Of a stretch of DNA of 64,000 bases, positions 54,825-63,172 are shown in pieces. The DNA comes from Blastochloris viridis (GTDB taxonomy: Bacteria > Pseudomonadota > Alphaproteobacteria > Rhizobiales > Xanthobacteraceae): the NCBI RefSeq assembly GCF_001402875.1, contig NZ_CP012946.1, forward strand, positions 2,520,001 to 2,584,000, in the 5' to 3' direction. The position numbers were made by a program, and so were the translations under genes. The first letter of the stretch is position 1; each line of letters starts with the position of its first letter. Below the pieces are notes generated by a model. It was not told the DNA's origin. It did not search any database and worked only from the letters and a program-made list of their open reading frames with translations.

Positions 54825-55172
54825 TCAGGCGTGAGGCGTATGTGAAGCGTGTTGACGCTGGCGGATCTCGGTGGCCCAGGCGGAGTCGTGCGGCCACTCG
54901 CCGATATAGATCAGGCGGTGCGAGCCGACGATGGCGTAGGCCGCCGCCGAGATCGCCGCCACGATCGAGCCGGGAATCGTGCGCGGCACCGATGGCGCCG
55001 CCGGCGGCAGGGCGGCGACCTCCGCCGCGGCCCTGCGCCCGAGCATGACGGTGACCGTGACGATGGCAGTCAGCGCGGCCACCACCACCGTCAGCAGCAC
55101 CAGCAGCAGCGCCGTCAGCTGCAGCAGCACGGCCGGATCGGACAGGGCCAGGGCGTAGGCGTCTTCCATCAT
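54825..55172 (-). CDS. oadG: OadG-type gamma/delta subunit, copy 1
   Basis: A 115-aa single-pass protein. The helix (about 17-43) is LQLTALLLVLLTVVVAALTAIVTVTV. The C-terminal part ends HRLIYIGEWPHDSAWATEIRQRQHASHTPHA, paralogous to the tail of the OadG-like protein at 52588. It lies directly after the carboxyltransferase gene (19 bases), the usual position of the delta subunit in methylmalonyl-CoA decarboxylase operons. Confidence 0.82.
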   Translation of the reverse strand: MMEDAYALALSDPAVLLQLTALLLVLLTVVVAALTAIVTVTVMLGRRAAAEVAALPPAAPSVPRTIPGSIVAAISAAAYAIVGSHRLIYIGEWPHDSAWATEIRQRQHASHTPHA

Positions 55173-55191
55173 TGCCGGACCACCGAGAACG

Positions 55192-56754
55192 TCACAGCGG
55201 GATCAGACCGTGCTTTTTGGCCGGGCGCAACTCGCGTTTGGAGAGCAGCTTGCGCAGCGCCAGCGACACCATCGCCCGCGTCATCTCCGGCTCGATGATG
55301 TCGGTGATGTAGCCCTTGGACGCGGCAAGATAGGGCGAGGCGAACTCAGCGCGGTAGTGCTCGACGAACTCGCGGCGCTTGGCCTTCTTCAGCTCCGGGT
55401 CCTCGATCGCCTTGAGATCGCGGCTGTAGAGGATGTTGACGGCACCTTCCGCACCCATCACCGCAATCTCGGCGGTGGGCCAGGCGAACACCACGTCGGC
55501 GCCCATCTCCTGGCTGCACATGGCGAGGTAGGAGCCGCCATAGGCCTTGCGGGCAACCACGGTGACCTTGGGAACGGTGGCGGCGGCATAGGCGAACAGC
55601 ATCTTGGCGCCGTGGCGGATGATGCCGCTGCGCTCCTGGTCGATGCCGGGCAGGAAGCCCGGCACGTCGACGACGGTGACCAGCGGCACGTTGAAGGCGT
55701 TGCAGAAGCGGATGAAGCGGGCGCCCTTGTCGGAAGAGTCGATGTCGAGGCAGCCGGCCTTCTCCATCGAATTGTTGGCGAGCACGCCGACCACGACGCC
55801 CTCGATGCGACCGAAGCCGACGATCAGGTTCCTGGCGAAGCTGGCGTGGATTTCGAGCAGCACGCCATTGTCGAGCACGCGCCGGACGATGGCGTGCATG
55901 TCCATCGGCTCGGAGGCGTCGGACCTGACCAGCGCGTCGATGCCATCATCCGGGCCGAAGTCGATTTCCGGCCGCGGCGCGTGGGGCGGATCGTCGGTGT
56001 TGTTGCTGGGCAGATAGGACAGCAACTGGCGGGCGATCTCGATGGCATGGCGGTCGTCCTCGGCGAGCAGGTGGACGTTGCCGCTGACGGAGGCGTGCAT
56101 GTCGGCTCCGCCGACGTCGTCCATGCTGACATCGCGGCCGGACACCGATTTGATCACCTGCGGGCCGGTGATGAACATCTGCGCGTTGGTGCGCGTCATG
56201 ATGATGAAGTCCATCAGCGCCGGCGAATAGGCGGCGCCGCCGGCGCAAGGCCCGGCGATGATGGCGATCTGCGGCACCACGCCCGACAGCTCGACGTTGC
56301 GGTAGAACACCTCGCCATAGCCGGACAGCGCGTCGACACCCTCCTGGATGCGGGCGCCGCCGGAATCCTTGAAGCCGACCAGCGGCGTGCCGTTCTTGAG
56401 GGCGTAGTCCTGCGCCCACACGATCTTTTGGGCGTGCATCTTGCCCAGCGTGCCGCCGACCGACATGAAGTCCTGGCTGAAGGCGGCGACCTGGCGGCCG
56501 TCGACATGGCCGGTGCCGACGACCACGCCGTCAGCGGGAATGTCCTTGTCGGCCAGGTCGAAGGCTTGCGAGCCGTGGCGGATGTGGGCGCCGTATTCCT
56601 GGAAGGTGTCCTCCTGGAAGAAGGCGGCGAGGCGCTCGCGCGCCGTCAGCAGTCCTTTGCCATGCCGCTCCTGGATTTTCTTCTCGCCGCCCGCGGCCAG
56701 AAGCTGTTCGCGACGCTTCAGGAGCGTGGCACGCAATTTCTCATCAAGCGGCAT
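55192..56754 (-). CDS. Acyl-CoA carboxyltransferase (methylmalonyl-CoA decarboxylase alpha / PccB family)
   Basis: A 520-aa crotonase-fold carboxyltransferase. N-terminal half: GLLTARERLAAFF, QDFMSVGGTLGKMHAQKIV, LVGFKDSGGARIQEGVDALSGYGEVF with the acyl-CoA oxyanion loop GPCAGGAAYSPA. C-terminal half: the biotin-side loop VVDVPGFLPGIDQE, ARKAYGGSYLAMCSQ, and PTAEIAVMGAEGAVNILY. The full-length (both halves) form is that of PccB/MmdA. With OadB pumps and no biotin carboxylase it should transfer CO2 from an acyl-CoA (methylmalonyl-, malonyl- or glutaconyl-CoA) to biotin. The substrate is not decided by sequence. The start at 56754 is preferred over 56787. Confidence 0.88.
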   Translation of the reverse strand: MPLDEKLRATLLKRREQLLAAGGEKKIQERHGKGLLTARERLAAFFQEDTFQEYGAHIRHGSQAFDLADKDIPADGVVVGTGHVDGRQVAAFSQDFMSVGGTLGKMHAQKIVWAQDYALKNGTPLVGFKDSGGARIQEGVDALSGYGEVFYRNVELSGVVPQIAIIAGPCAGGAAYSPALMDFIIMTRTNAQMFITGPQVIKSVSGRDVSMDDVGGADMHASVSGNVHLLAEDDRHAIEIARQLLSYLPSNNTDDPPHAPRPEIDFGPDDGIDALVRSDASEPMDMHAIVRRVLDNGVLLEIHASFARNLIVGFGRIEGVVVGVLANNSMEKAGCLDIDSSDKGARFIRFCNAFNVPLVTVVDVPGFLPGIDQERSGIIRHGAKMLFAYAAATVPKVTVVARKAYGGSYLAMCSQEMGADVVFAWPTAEIAVMGAEGAVNILYSRDLKAIEDPELKKAKRREFVEHYRAEFASPYLAASKGYITDIIEPEMTRAMVSLALRKLLSKRELRPAKKHGLIPL

Positions 56755-57116
56755 GATCGAATCCGTTCCGGAACCAAGCTTCGGCAAAACAGGATTTCAG
56801 TGTGGCGCCCGCCTGTCCACCTCATCGTGACGCCCGAGCCTCGGGCCTGGCAGTCTCGACCTTGGTTCGTCGCCCTTGGATCGCGAGCCGGGCTCGTTCG
56901 TTCGGCTCGCAACAGTCGGACGGTGGAGTTTGGGCCGTCGTGGAATTGGAATCTTGGGATGTCGAACCGGGCGTCGGGAGCAGGGTAGATACCGGCGGCG
57001 CAGTTTGAAAGCCGGGCGATGCCAAAAGCAGCAATAACCCGTCCGATTGACGCGACGCTGACGGTAAATCGCCGCAGCCCCGGAGCCGGCCGGTTTGGCG
57101 TTCCGGCGCGCCGGTC
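56755..57116. other. Leader region of the decarboxylase operon
   Basis: 362 bases between the iclR-type gene and the carboxyltransferase gene, both on the - strand. A small stem GCCCGAG-C-CTCGGGC lies at 56834-56848. It should contain the operon promoter and the operator for the IclR protein, but no convincing palindrome was identified. Confidence 0.35.
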
Positions 57117-57971
57117 TCAGGCGGCCGATGGCCGGCAGGCCGGCAGCGGCCGTGGCGCCGGCCGATCGCCGGCATCGGCCCCGGCGTCGCCGAGCCGAAG
57201 CGACAAGGCGGCGGCCGCCGCCGTCACCTGGTCGCAGACCCGCGCAAGCTGGTCGCGGTCGGCGCGCATGGTCGGCATCGAGCAGCTCAGCGCGCCGATC
57301 ACGGCGCCTGAATGATTGCGAATCGCCGCGGCTACGCCGACGACGCCGGGCTGGTGCTCCTCGCGGTCGATCGCAAAGCCCTGACGGCGGACGAGGCCCA
57401 GATTCTCGACCAATTCATCCTTGGAACGGATGGTGACGTCGGTGAAGGCCTGGAGCCCCTTGTCGGCCAGGATGCGGTTCAGCTCGGTTTCCGGCAGCCA
57501 CGCCAGGATCGCCTTGCCGGTGGCGGCGGCGTGGGCAGCGCCGGCCTTGGTGGCATTGTCGGTGACCACGCGAACCGCGTGCTGGGAATCGAGCTTGGCC
57601 ACCGTGGTCAGGTCGTGGCCGCGCAGCACGTCGAGATGGACGGTCTCGCCGGTGCCCTGGTTCAGCGACCGCAGCGTCGGCATGGCAATCTGGACCAGAT
57701 CAATCATTGCCGCTCGCGAGCGCGACAGCTCCAGCGTCTTGTTGCCGAGAAAATAGGTCCGGCCGCGCGGATTCTGGCCGACATAGCCGCGATCGAGCAG
57801 GGTCGAGATCAGGTGGTGGCAGGTCGAGGTGTTGAGATGAGTCGCGCGGGCGATCTCGTTCAGCCGCATCTCGTCGGCGCCGGTGGCCAGCACTTCCAGG
57901 ATGTCGAGCGCACGTTCGACGGACTGGATGGTCCGCCTCTCGTCAGGCATCGCTGCAACGCCCTCCGTCAT
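57117..57971 (-). CDS. IclR family transcriptional regulator
   Basis: A 284-aa regulator: an N-terminal winged helix-turn-helix (about 10-70, RALDILEVLATGADEMRLNEIARATHLNTSTCHHLISTLLDRGYV) and a C-terminal effector-binding IclR domain (about 85-260, with AAATGKAILAWLPE, GFAIDREEHQPGVVGVAAAI and ALSCSMPTMRADRDQL). The Pro/Ala-rich tail is extra. It lies directly upstream of the decarboxylase operon in the same direction and probably controls it in response to an organic acid. The start at 57971 is preferred over 57998. Confidence 0.92.
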   Translation of the reverse strand: MTEGVAAMPDERRTIQSVERALDILEVLATGADEMRLNEIARATHLNTSTCHHLISTLLDRGYVGQNPRGRTYFLGNKTLELSRSRAAMIDLVQIAMPTLRSLNQGTGETVHLDVLRGHDLTTVAKLDSQHAVRVVTDNATKAGAAHAAATGKAILAWLPETELNRILADKGLQAFTDVTIRSKDELVENLGLVRRQGFAIDREEHQPGVVGVAAAIRNHSGAVIGALSCSMPTMRADRDQLARVCDQVTAAAAALSLRLGDAGADAGDRPAPRPLPACRPSAA

Positions 57972-58356
57972 GAATTCCTCCGACCCCAGACCCTTCAAGC
58001 AAGGACCAAAGTCCTTTCCGTGCCCGGCGAAGAATCGACTGGCACCCTTGTAGAGTCAAGGAAACCGCATGATTTTGGAGGAATTGCGCAAGAGCGGAAT
58101 TTTTCGCCCGGCAGCCGTTGTCACGAGAAATTTGTGCAGGCCGGAGCGCCAATCGTCTGGTCCTTTGCAGCGCAACTCACGACGGTTGCGCTGCAGCGAC
58201 GAATTTTCCCCGGATATCGACTTTCCCTGATATCGCATCGTGCCGTCGCAGTCTTCTAAACTCGAACCGTGCGAGCAGGTGTTGCCTCACCCCGCCGTCA
58301 TCGCGAGGCCGAAGATCCTGCCGGCATTTGCGGTATCGGGGTTCGAGGGTCGGCCG
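57972..58356. other. Divergent promoter region iclR/aas
   Basis: 385 bases. They hold the promoters of the regulator (- strand) and of the acyltransferase/acyl-ACP synthetase (+ strand). GTG 58240 begins an open frame into aas but lacks a ribosome site. No operator-like palindrome stands out. Confidence 0.3.
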
Positions 58357-60489
58357 ATGGTTGTGTTTCGTTTCGTGATGCGACTGCTGCTGCGCGCTGT
58401 GTTCCGACTCAAGATTGTTGGGCGGGATCATCTCACGTCTACTGCCGCGCAGCCGCGCCTTTATGTGATCGCCCATGACAGCTGGCTCGACCCGCTGATC
58501 GGCTACGTCCTGCTCGGCCGCGATGCCCTGCACGTATTGCCGGCGGCAGCGGCGGCCAAATGGTACCTGCGCTGGATGCTGCCCCGCGGCATCGCCGTGC
58601 TGGCGCCGACCGACAATCGCGAGGCGGTAAAACTGCGGCGTTTGGCCGCGGACCGGCATACCGTCGTTGTCTACGCGCCGAACGGCGCGGTGATCGAGGG
58701 CGACGAGCTTCAGGCGGTTCAGGACATCGCAGTGCTGGCCGATCGAATCGGCGCCGAGGTGGTGCTGATGCGGCTCGGCGGGCTCGAGCGTTCGCCCGCC
58801 ACGCTGCACGCCGAGACCGCGATGCGCCGGCGCTGGCTGCCGAAGGTGACGGTCACGGTCGAGGCGCCGCGGCGGCTCGACCTCGGCAACACCCTCGGCA
58901 AGACGCGCCGGATCGCTGCCGGTCGGGCGCTCTACCTCGCGCTGTCCGACCTCCGCTTCCGCACCGCCGACACCAACCGCACGCTGTTCGGCGCGCTACG
59001 GGGGGCGGCGGACCGCTACGGCTCCGGCCACCCGGCGCTGAGCGACTCGATGGGCGCCGCCTTCAGCTACCGCACGCTGCAGATCGGCGCGCTGGTGCTC
59101 GGCCGCCTGCTGGCGCGGCGGCTGTGGCCGGGCGAGACGGTCGGCGTGCTGCTGCCGAACGCGGCCGGCACCGCTGTCACCTACTTCGCGCTGCAGTCGG
59201 TCGGCCGAGTGCCGGCAATGCTCAATTATACCGCCGGCGCCGCCAACATCATCATCGCCTGCCGCTCAGCCCAGGTCCGGCTGGTGCTAAGCTCGCGGGC
59301 GTTCGTCGAGCGGGCGCAGCTGCAACCTCTGATCGCGGCGCTACAAACCGAAACCACCATCATCTGGCTGGAGGACATCCGCGCCAAGGTCGGCCGGCTG
59401 CAGAAGCTGCGCGGGGTGCTGAGCTACCTGTTCTGGCGCCCGCGCGGCAAGCCGGACGATCCCGCCACCGTGGTGTTCACCTCGGGCTCGGAGGGCTCGC
59501 CCAAGGGCGTCGTGCTGTCGCATCGCAACATTCTCAACAACAGCGCCCAGGTCGCCTCGCGCATCGCGTTCGGTCCCGAAGACAAGCTGCTCAGCGTGCT
59601 GCCGGTGTTCCACTCGCTCGGGCTCACCGCCGGCATGGTGCTGCCGCTGGTGGCGGGGGTGAAGCTGCACTTCTACCCCTCGCCGCTGCACTACAAGCAG
59701 GTGCCCGAGCAACTGGTCGCAACCAAGGCGACCATCTTCTTCGCCACCGACACCTTCCTCGCCGGCTACGCCCGCAACGCCTCGCCCGAGGCGTTCAGTT
59801 CGGTGCGGCTGATCGTGTCCGGCGCCGAGCCGGTGCGGGCTGATACGCGGCGGGTCTACCGCGAGCGCTTCGGCCTGCAATTGCTCGAAGGCTACGGCAT
59901 GACCGAGATGGCGCCGGTGGTGGCGGTGAACACGCCGATGTTCAACCGCGACGGCACGGTGGGGCCGCTGCTGCCCTTGATCGAGATCCGGATGGAGCCG
60001 GTGCCGGGGCTGGAGGGCGGCGGCCGGCTGTGGCTGAAGGGGCCGAACATGATGCTCGGCTATCTCAGCAGCGACCGGCCGGGCGTGCTGGAGCCGCCCC
60101 ACGACGGCTGGCACGATTCCGGCGACGTGGTGGAGATCGACGCCGACGGCTACGTCGCCATCCGCGGCCGGGTGAAGCGTTTTGCCAAGATCGCCGGGGA
60201 GATGATCTCGCTCAACGCGGTCGAGGCGATGGTTGCCGAGCTGTGGCCGGAGGACAGCCACGCCGTGGTGGCGGTGCCCGACCCGCGGCGCGGCGAGCGC
60301 GTCGTGCTGCTGACCACCCGCATTGCGGCGCGCCGCGGCGACGTCGCCGCCTACGGCCGCAACCGCGGCGCCAGCGATCTGATGGTGCCGAGCGACGTCA
60401 TCGTCATCGACCAGGTGCCGCTGCTCGGCTCCGGCAAGACCGACCACGTCGCCGCCCGCAGGCTGGCCTGCGCGCGCATGTCGGCCTAA
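58357..60489 (+). CDS. aas: Bifunctional lysophospholipid acyltransferase / acyl-ACP synthetase
   Basis: A 710-aa inner-membrane protein. N-terminal domain (about 1-190): PlsC-type acyltransferase with the H-x4-D motif IAHDSWLDP and the following GAVIEGDE. C-terminal domain (about 230-710): AMP-forming acyl synthetase with the P-loop FTSGSEGSPKGVVLSH, GYGMTEMAPVV, and the hinge DSGDVVEIDADGYVAIRGRVKRFAKIAGEMI. This is the architecture of E. coli Aas, which recycles lysophosphatidylethanolamine using fatty acids activated on ACP. ATG 58357 aligns with the Aas N-terminus. It is monocistronic, with a perfect palindrome after it. Confidence 0.9.
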   Translation: MVVFRFVMRLLLRAVFRLKIVGRDHLTSTAAQPRLYVIAHDSWLDPLIGYVLLGRDALHVLPAAAAAKWYLRWMLPRGIAVLAPTDNREAVKLRRLAADRHTVVVYAPNGAVIEGDELQAVQDIAVLADRIGAEVVLMRLGGLERSPATLHAETAMRRRWLPKVTVTVEAPRRLDLGNTLGKTRRIAAGRALYLALSDLRFRTADTNRTLFGALRGAADRYGSGHPALSDSMGAAFSYRTLQIGALVLGRLLARRLWPGETVGVLLPNAAGTAVTYFALQSVGRVPAMLNYTAGAANIIIACRSAQVRLVLSSRAFVERAQLQPLIAALQTETTIIWLEDIRAKVGRLQKLRGVLSYLFWRPRGKPDDPATVVFTSGSEGSPKGVVLSHRNILNNSAQVASRIAFGPEDKLLSVLPVFHSLGLTAGMVLPLVAGVKLHFYPSPLHYKQVPEQLVATKATIFFATDTFLAGYARNASPEAFSSVRLIVSGAEPVRADTRRVYRERFGLQLLEGYGMTEMAPVVAVNTPMFNRDGTVGPLLPLIEIRMEPVPGLEGGGRLWLKGPNMMLGYLSSDRPGVLEPPHDGWHDSGDVVEIDADGYVAIRGRVKRFAKIAGEMISLNAVEAMVAELWPEDSHAVVAVPDPRRGERVVLLTTRIAARRGDVAAYGRNRGASDLMVPSDVIVIDQVPLLGSGKTDHVAARRLACARMSA

Positions 60490-60503
60490 ACGGAGGGCCT
60501 GAC

Positions 60504-60533
60504 GCGAAATCCGGCCGCGCGGCCGGATTTCGC
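60504..60533 (+). terminator. Perfect 30-bp palindrome after aas
   Basis: A fully self-complementary stretch (left arm GCGAAATCCGGCCGC, right arm its reverse complement) starts 15 bases after the aas stop. It is probably a terminator or REP-like element; no T-run follows. Confidence 0.6.
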
Positions 60534-60642
60534 GGCCGGTCACCGAAAGGCTCTTTCCGACCCGGAGTTTTCGGCGAGATTGGTGCCGGGATCGCGATGC
60601 GGTCTCCGGACGTTGCATTCCGCCCCGCCAGAGCATCCCCCG

Positions 60643-62034
60643 ATGGCCAGCGAAAAAGAAATCGTCACCTCCGTTTCGATCGTCGCGAGCGGAACGCTCG
60701 CCGCCGCCAAGTTCGGCGCCGGCGTGATGATCGGCAGCCTCGCCTTGATCGGCGACGCCCTCCACAGCCTGATCGACCTCGGCGCCACCGTCGTCACCTG
60801 GTTTGCGGTGCGCATCGCCGACCGGCCGCCCGACGAGAACCACCAATACGGCCACGGCAAGGTCGAAAGTCTGGCGGCGCTGGTGCAGAGCGCGCTGCTG
60901 TTCCTGGTCGCCGGCGGCATCGCCGTCGAGGCGGTGCAGCGGCTCTACACCCCCGCCGCGCCGATGACGGTCTCGGTCATTCCGTTCGTCGTGCTCGGCG
61001 TCGAGATGGTGGTGAATGGCTGGCGGGCGCTGGCGCTGCGGCGGGTGGCGATCAAGACCGGCAGCCAGGCGCTGGCCGGCGATGCGCTGCATTTCGCCTC
61101 CGACTTCTTCGGCTCGATCCCGGTGCTGATCGGCATCGCGCTGTCCTATGCCGGCTACGGCTGGGGCGACGCGGTGGCGGCGATCGCGGTGGCGGTGCTG
61201 ATCTCGGTGCTCGCCGTCCGGCTCGCCCGGCATACCATCGACACCCTGCTCGACACCGCCCCGAGCGGCGCGGCCGAGCGCGTCACCGCCGCGCTGCGCG
61301 ATATCGACGGCGTGGTCGGCATCGACCGGGTGCGTACCCGGCAGGTCGGCCCCCAGCACTTCGTCGAAGCCGCGGTGTCGGTGCCGCGCACCCACACCAT
61401 GGAGCGGATCGGCGAGACCAAGGCGGCGATCCAGGCCACCGTCGCCAAGCTGCTCGGCGAAGCCGACGTCACGGTGACGACCAAGGGCGTCGCGCTCGAC
61501 GAGGAGACCATCCAGGAGCGCATCCACGTCATCGCCGGCAACCGCGGCCTCGCCATCCACCACGTCACCATCCACCAGCTGCCCGAGCGGCTGGCCATCG
61601 CGTTCGACCTCGAGGTCGACGGCGCCATGACGCTGGCCAGCGCCCACGAGGTCGCCACCGCGCTCGAACACGCCATCCGCGAGAAGCTTGGCCCCGGTGT
61701 CGAGGTCGAGACCCACATCGAGCCGCTACAGGCGCAGCCGCTGTCCGGCAGCGAAGCCGACAGCAAGTCGATCGCGGCGACGCTGCGGTCGCTGTCGGTC
61801 GACGACCCGCTATTGTCCGACATCCACAATGTCCGGCTGCGCCGTGGCCCCGACGGGCTGATCGTCAACTTTCATTGCCGGGCGGACGGCAAGGCCGGCA
61901 TCGCCGCGGTGCATGAGGCGGTCGACCTGCTGGAGCGCCGCCTCAAGGCCGCGGCCCCCGACGTGATCCGGGTGATCGGCCACGCCGAACCGCGGCGGCA
62001 GCTATTGCCCGAACAAAATGCCGTTATGGAATGA
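60643..62034 (+). CDS. Cation diffusion facilitator (Zn2+/Cd2+-type exporter)
   Basis: A 463-aa inner-membrane metal exporter with six transmembrane helices in residues 1-200. The transport site is formed by HSLID in helix 2 and HFASD in helix 5, an HD-HD site typical of zinc/cadmium-selective members. A histidine-containing loop (DENHQYGHGK) follows helix 2. The cytoplasmic part is unusually long (about 260 residues): one ZT_dimer domain (VVGIDRVRTRQVGPQHFVEAAVSV) and further cation-efflux-type repeats. The start at 60643 (MASEKEIV) is used. Its 3' end overlaps the convergent alcohol dehydrogenase gene by 11 bases. Confidence 0.9.
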   Translation: MASEKEIVTSVSIVASGTLAAAKFGAGVMIGSLALIGDALHSLIDLGATVVTWFAVRIADRPPDENHQYGHGKVESLAALVQSALLFLVAGGIAVEAVQRLYTPAAPMTVSVIPFVVLGVEMVVNGWRALALRRVAIKTGSQALAGDALHFASDFFGSIPVLIGIALSYAGYGWGDAVAAIAVAVLISVLAVRLARHTIDTLLDTAPSGAAERVTAALRDIDGVVGIDRVRTRQVGPQHFVEAAVSVPRTHTMERIGETKAAIQATVAKLLGEADVTVTTKGVALDEETIQERIHVIAGNRGLAIHHVTIHQLPERLAIAFDLEVDGAMTLASAHEVATALEHAIREKLGPGVEVETHIEPLQAQPLSGSEADSKSIAATLRSLSVDDPLLSDIHNVRLRRGPDGLIVNFHCRADGKAGIAAVHEAVDLLERRLKAAAPDVIRVIGHAEPRRQLLPEQNAVME

Positions 62035-63034
62035 GCACCGCCGCGCCCTCGAGGCGGCCCTCGCGCAGGTCGGCCAGCGCCTGGTTGGCCTGCGCCAGCG
62101 GATAGCGCACGATGGCGGTGGTCAGGCCGGCGCGCGGGGCGACTTCCAGGAACGAGCGGGCGTCCTCGCGGGTGAGGTTGGCGACCGAAACCAGCTGTCG
62201 CTCCTGCCATAGCAGGCGATAGGGGAAGCTCGGCACGTCGCTCATGTGGATGCCGCCGCACACCACCCGGCCACCCTTCTTGACCGCCTTCAGCGCCGCC
62301 GGCACCAGCGCCCCGACCGGGGCGAAGATGATGGCGGCGTCGAGCGGCTCGGGCGGCGCCTCGTCGGAGCCGCCCGCCCATGACGCGCCGAGCCGGCGGG
62401 CGAAGTCCTGCGCCGCCCTGTCACCCGGCCGGGTGAAGGCGAACACCCGCCGGCCCTGCCAGTGCGCGATCTGGGCCAGGATGTGGGCGGCCGCACCGAA
62501 GCCGTAGAGCCCGAGGGTCCTCGTCTCCGCCGCCCCCTCCCCCGCCATTCCCGCCGTCGCCATGCGGTAGGCGCGCCAGCCGATCAGCCCGGCGCACAGC
62601 CACGGTGCCAAGTGGGCGTCGTCCTCCGCCTCCGGCAGCGGCACGACGTAGCGGGCGTCGGCGACGGCGTGGCTGGCGTAGCCGCCATCGCGGGTATAGC
62701 CGGTGAAAAGCGGCCGGTCGCACAGGTTCTCGCGGCCGGAGGCGCAGTAGGGGCAGACGCCGCAGGTGAAGCCGAGCCACGGCACGCCGACCTTGGCGCC
62801 GAGCGCCAGGCCGCCGACGCCGGCGCCCAGCGCCGCCACCCGCCCGACCACCTCGTGGCCCGGCACCAGCGGCAGCGCCGGATCGGGCAGCTCGCCGTCG
62901 ACGATATGAAGGTCGGTGCGGCAGACGCCGCAGGCGGCGACCTCGACCAGCACCTCGCCGGGGGCCGGCTGCGGCGTCGGCCGCTCGTGCGGCACCAAGC
63001 CATCGCCGGGACGTTTGAGCACCATGGCATGCAT
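62024..63034 (-). CDS. Zinc-dependent alcohol dehydrogenase (MDR family)
   Basis: A 336-aa medium-chain dehydrogenase. Catalytic zinc ligands are in ACGVCRTDLH and PGHEVVGRV. The structural zinc lobe is CGVCPYCASGRENLC (C-x2-C-x2-C-x7-C). The Rossmann motif is LYGFGAAAHILAQIA rather than the usual GxGxxG, as in the AdhA-like zinc-binding group. It should oxidise or reduce primary alcohols or aldehydes with NAD(P). The start at 63034 (MHAMVLKRPG) fits the family. Confidence 0.9.
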   Translation of the reverse strand: MHAMVLKRPGDGLVPHERPTPQPAPGEVLVEVAACGVCRTDLHIVDGELPDPALPLVPGHEVVGRVAALGAGVGGLALGAKVGVPWLGFTCGVCPYCASGRENLCDRPLFTGYTRDGGYASHAVADARYVVPLPEAEDDAHLAPWLCAGLIGWRAYRMATAGMAGEGAAETRTLGLYGFGAAAHILAQIAHWQGRRVFAFTRPGDRAAQDFARRLGASWAGGSDEAPPEPLDAAIIFAPVGALVPAALKAVKKGGRVVCGGIHMSDVPSFPYRLLWQERQLVSVANLTREDARSFLEVAPRAGLTTAIVRYPLAQANQALADLREGRLEGAAVLIP

Positions 63035-63172
63035 GTCCCCGCCTCCCGTGCCGCTCCGCCCTCGCCCGCCGCACCGCCCTCGCGGCGCGGCCATGCCGCC
63101 CGCGCAGTTCGAGCGGCTTTCGCATGGTCGGCGAACAGTTTACACCCGAGCTTCCAGATACCGAGAGTCACG

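Noticed and set aside
59341..61716. A 791-codon open frame on the - strand over aas and the CDF gene
   Set aside because: It spans two well-supported genes on the other strand and shows no motif.
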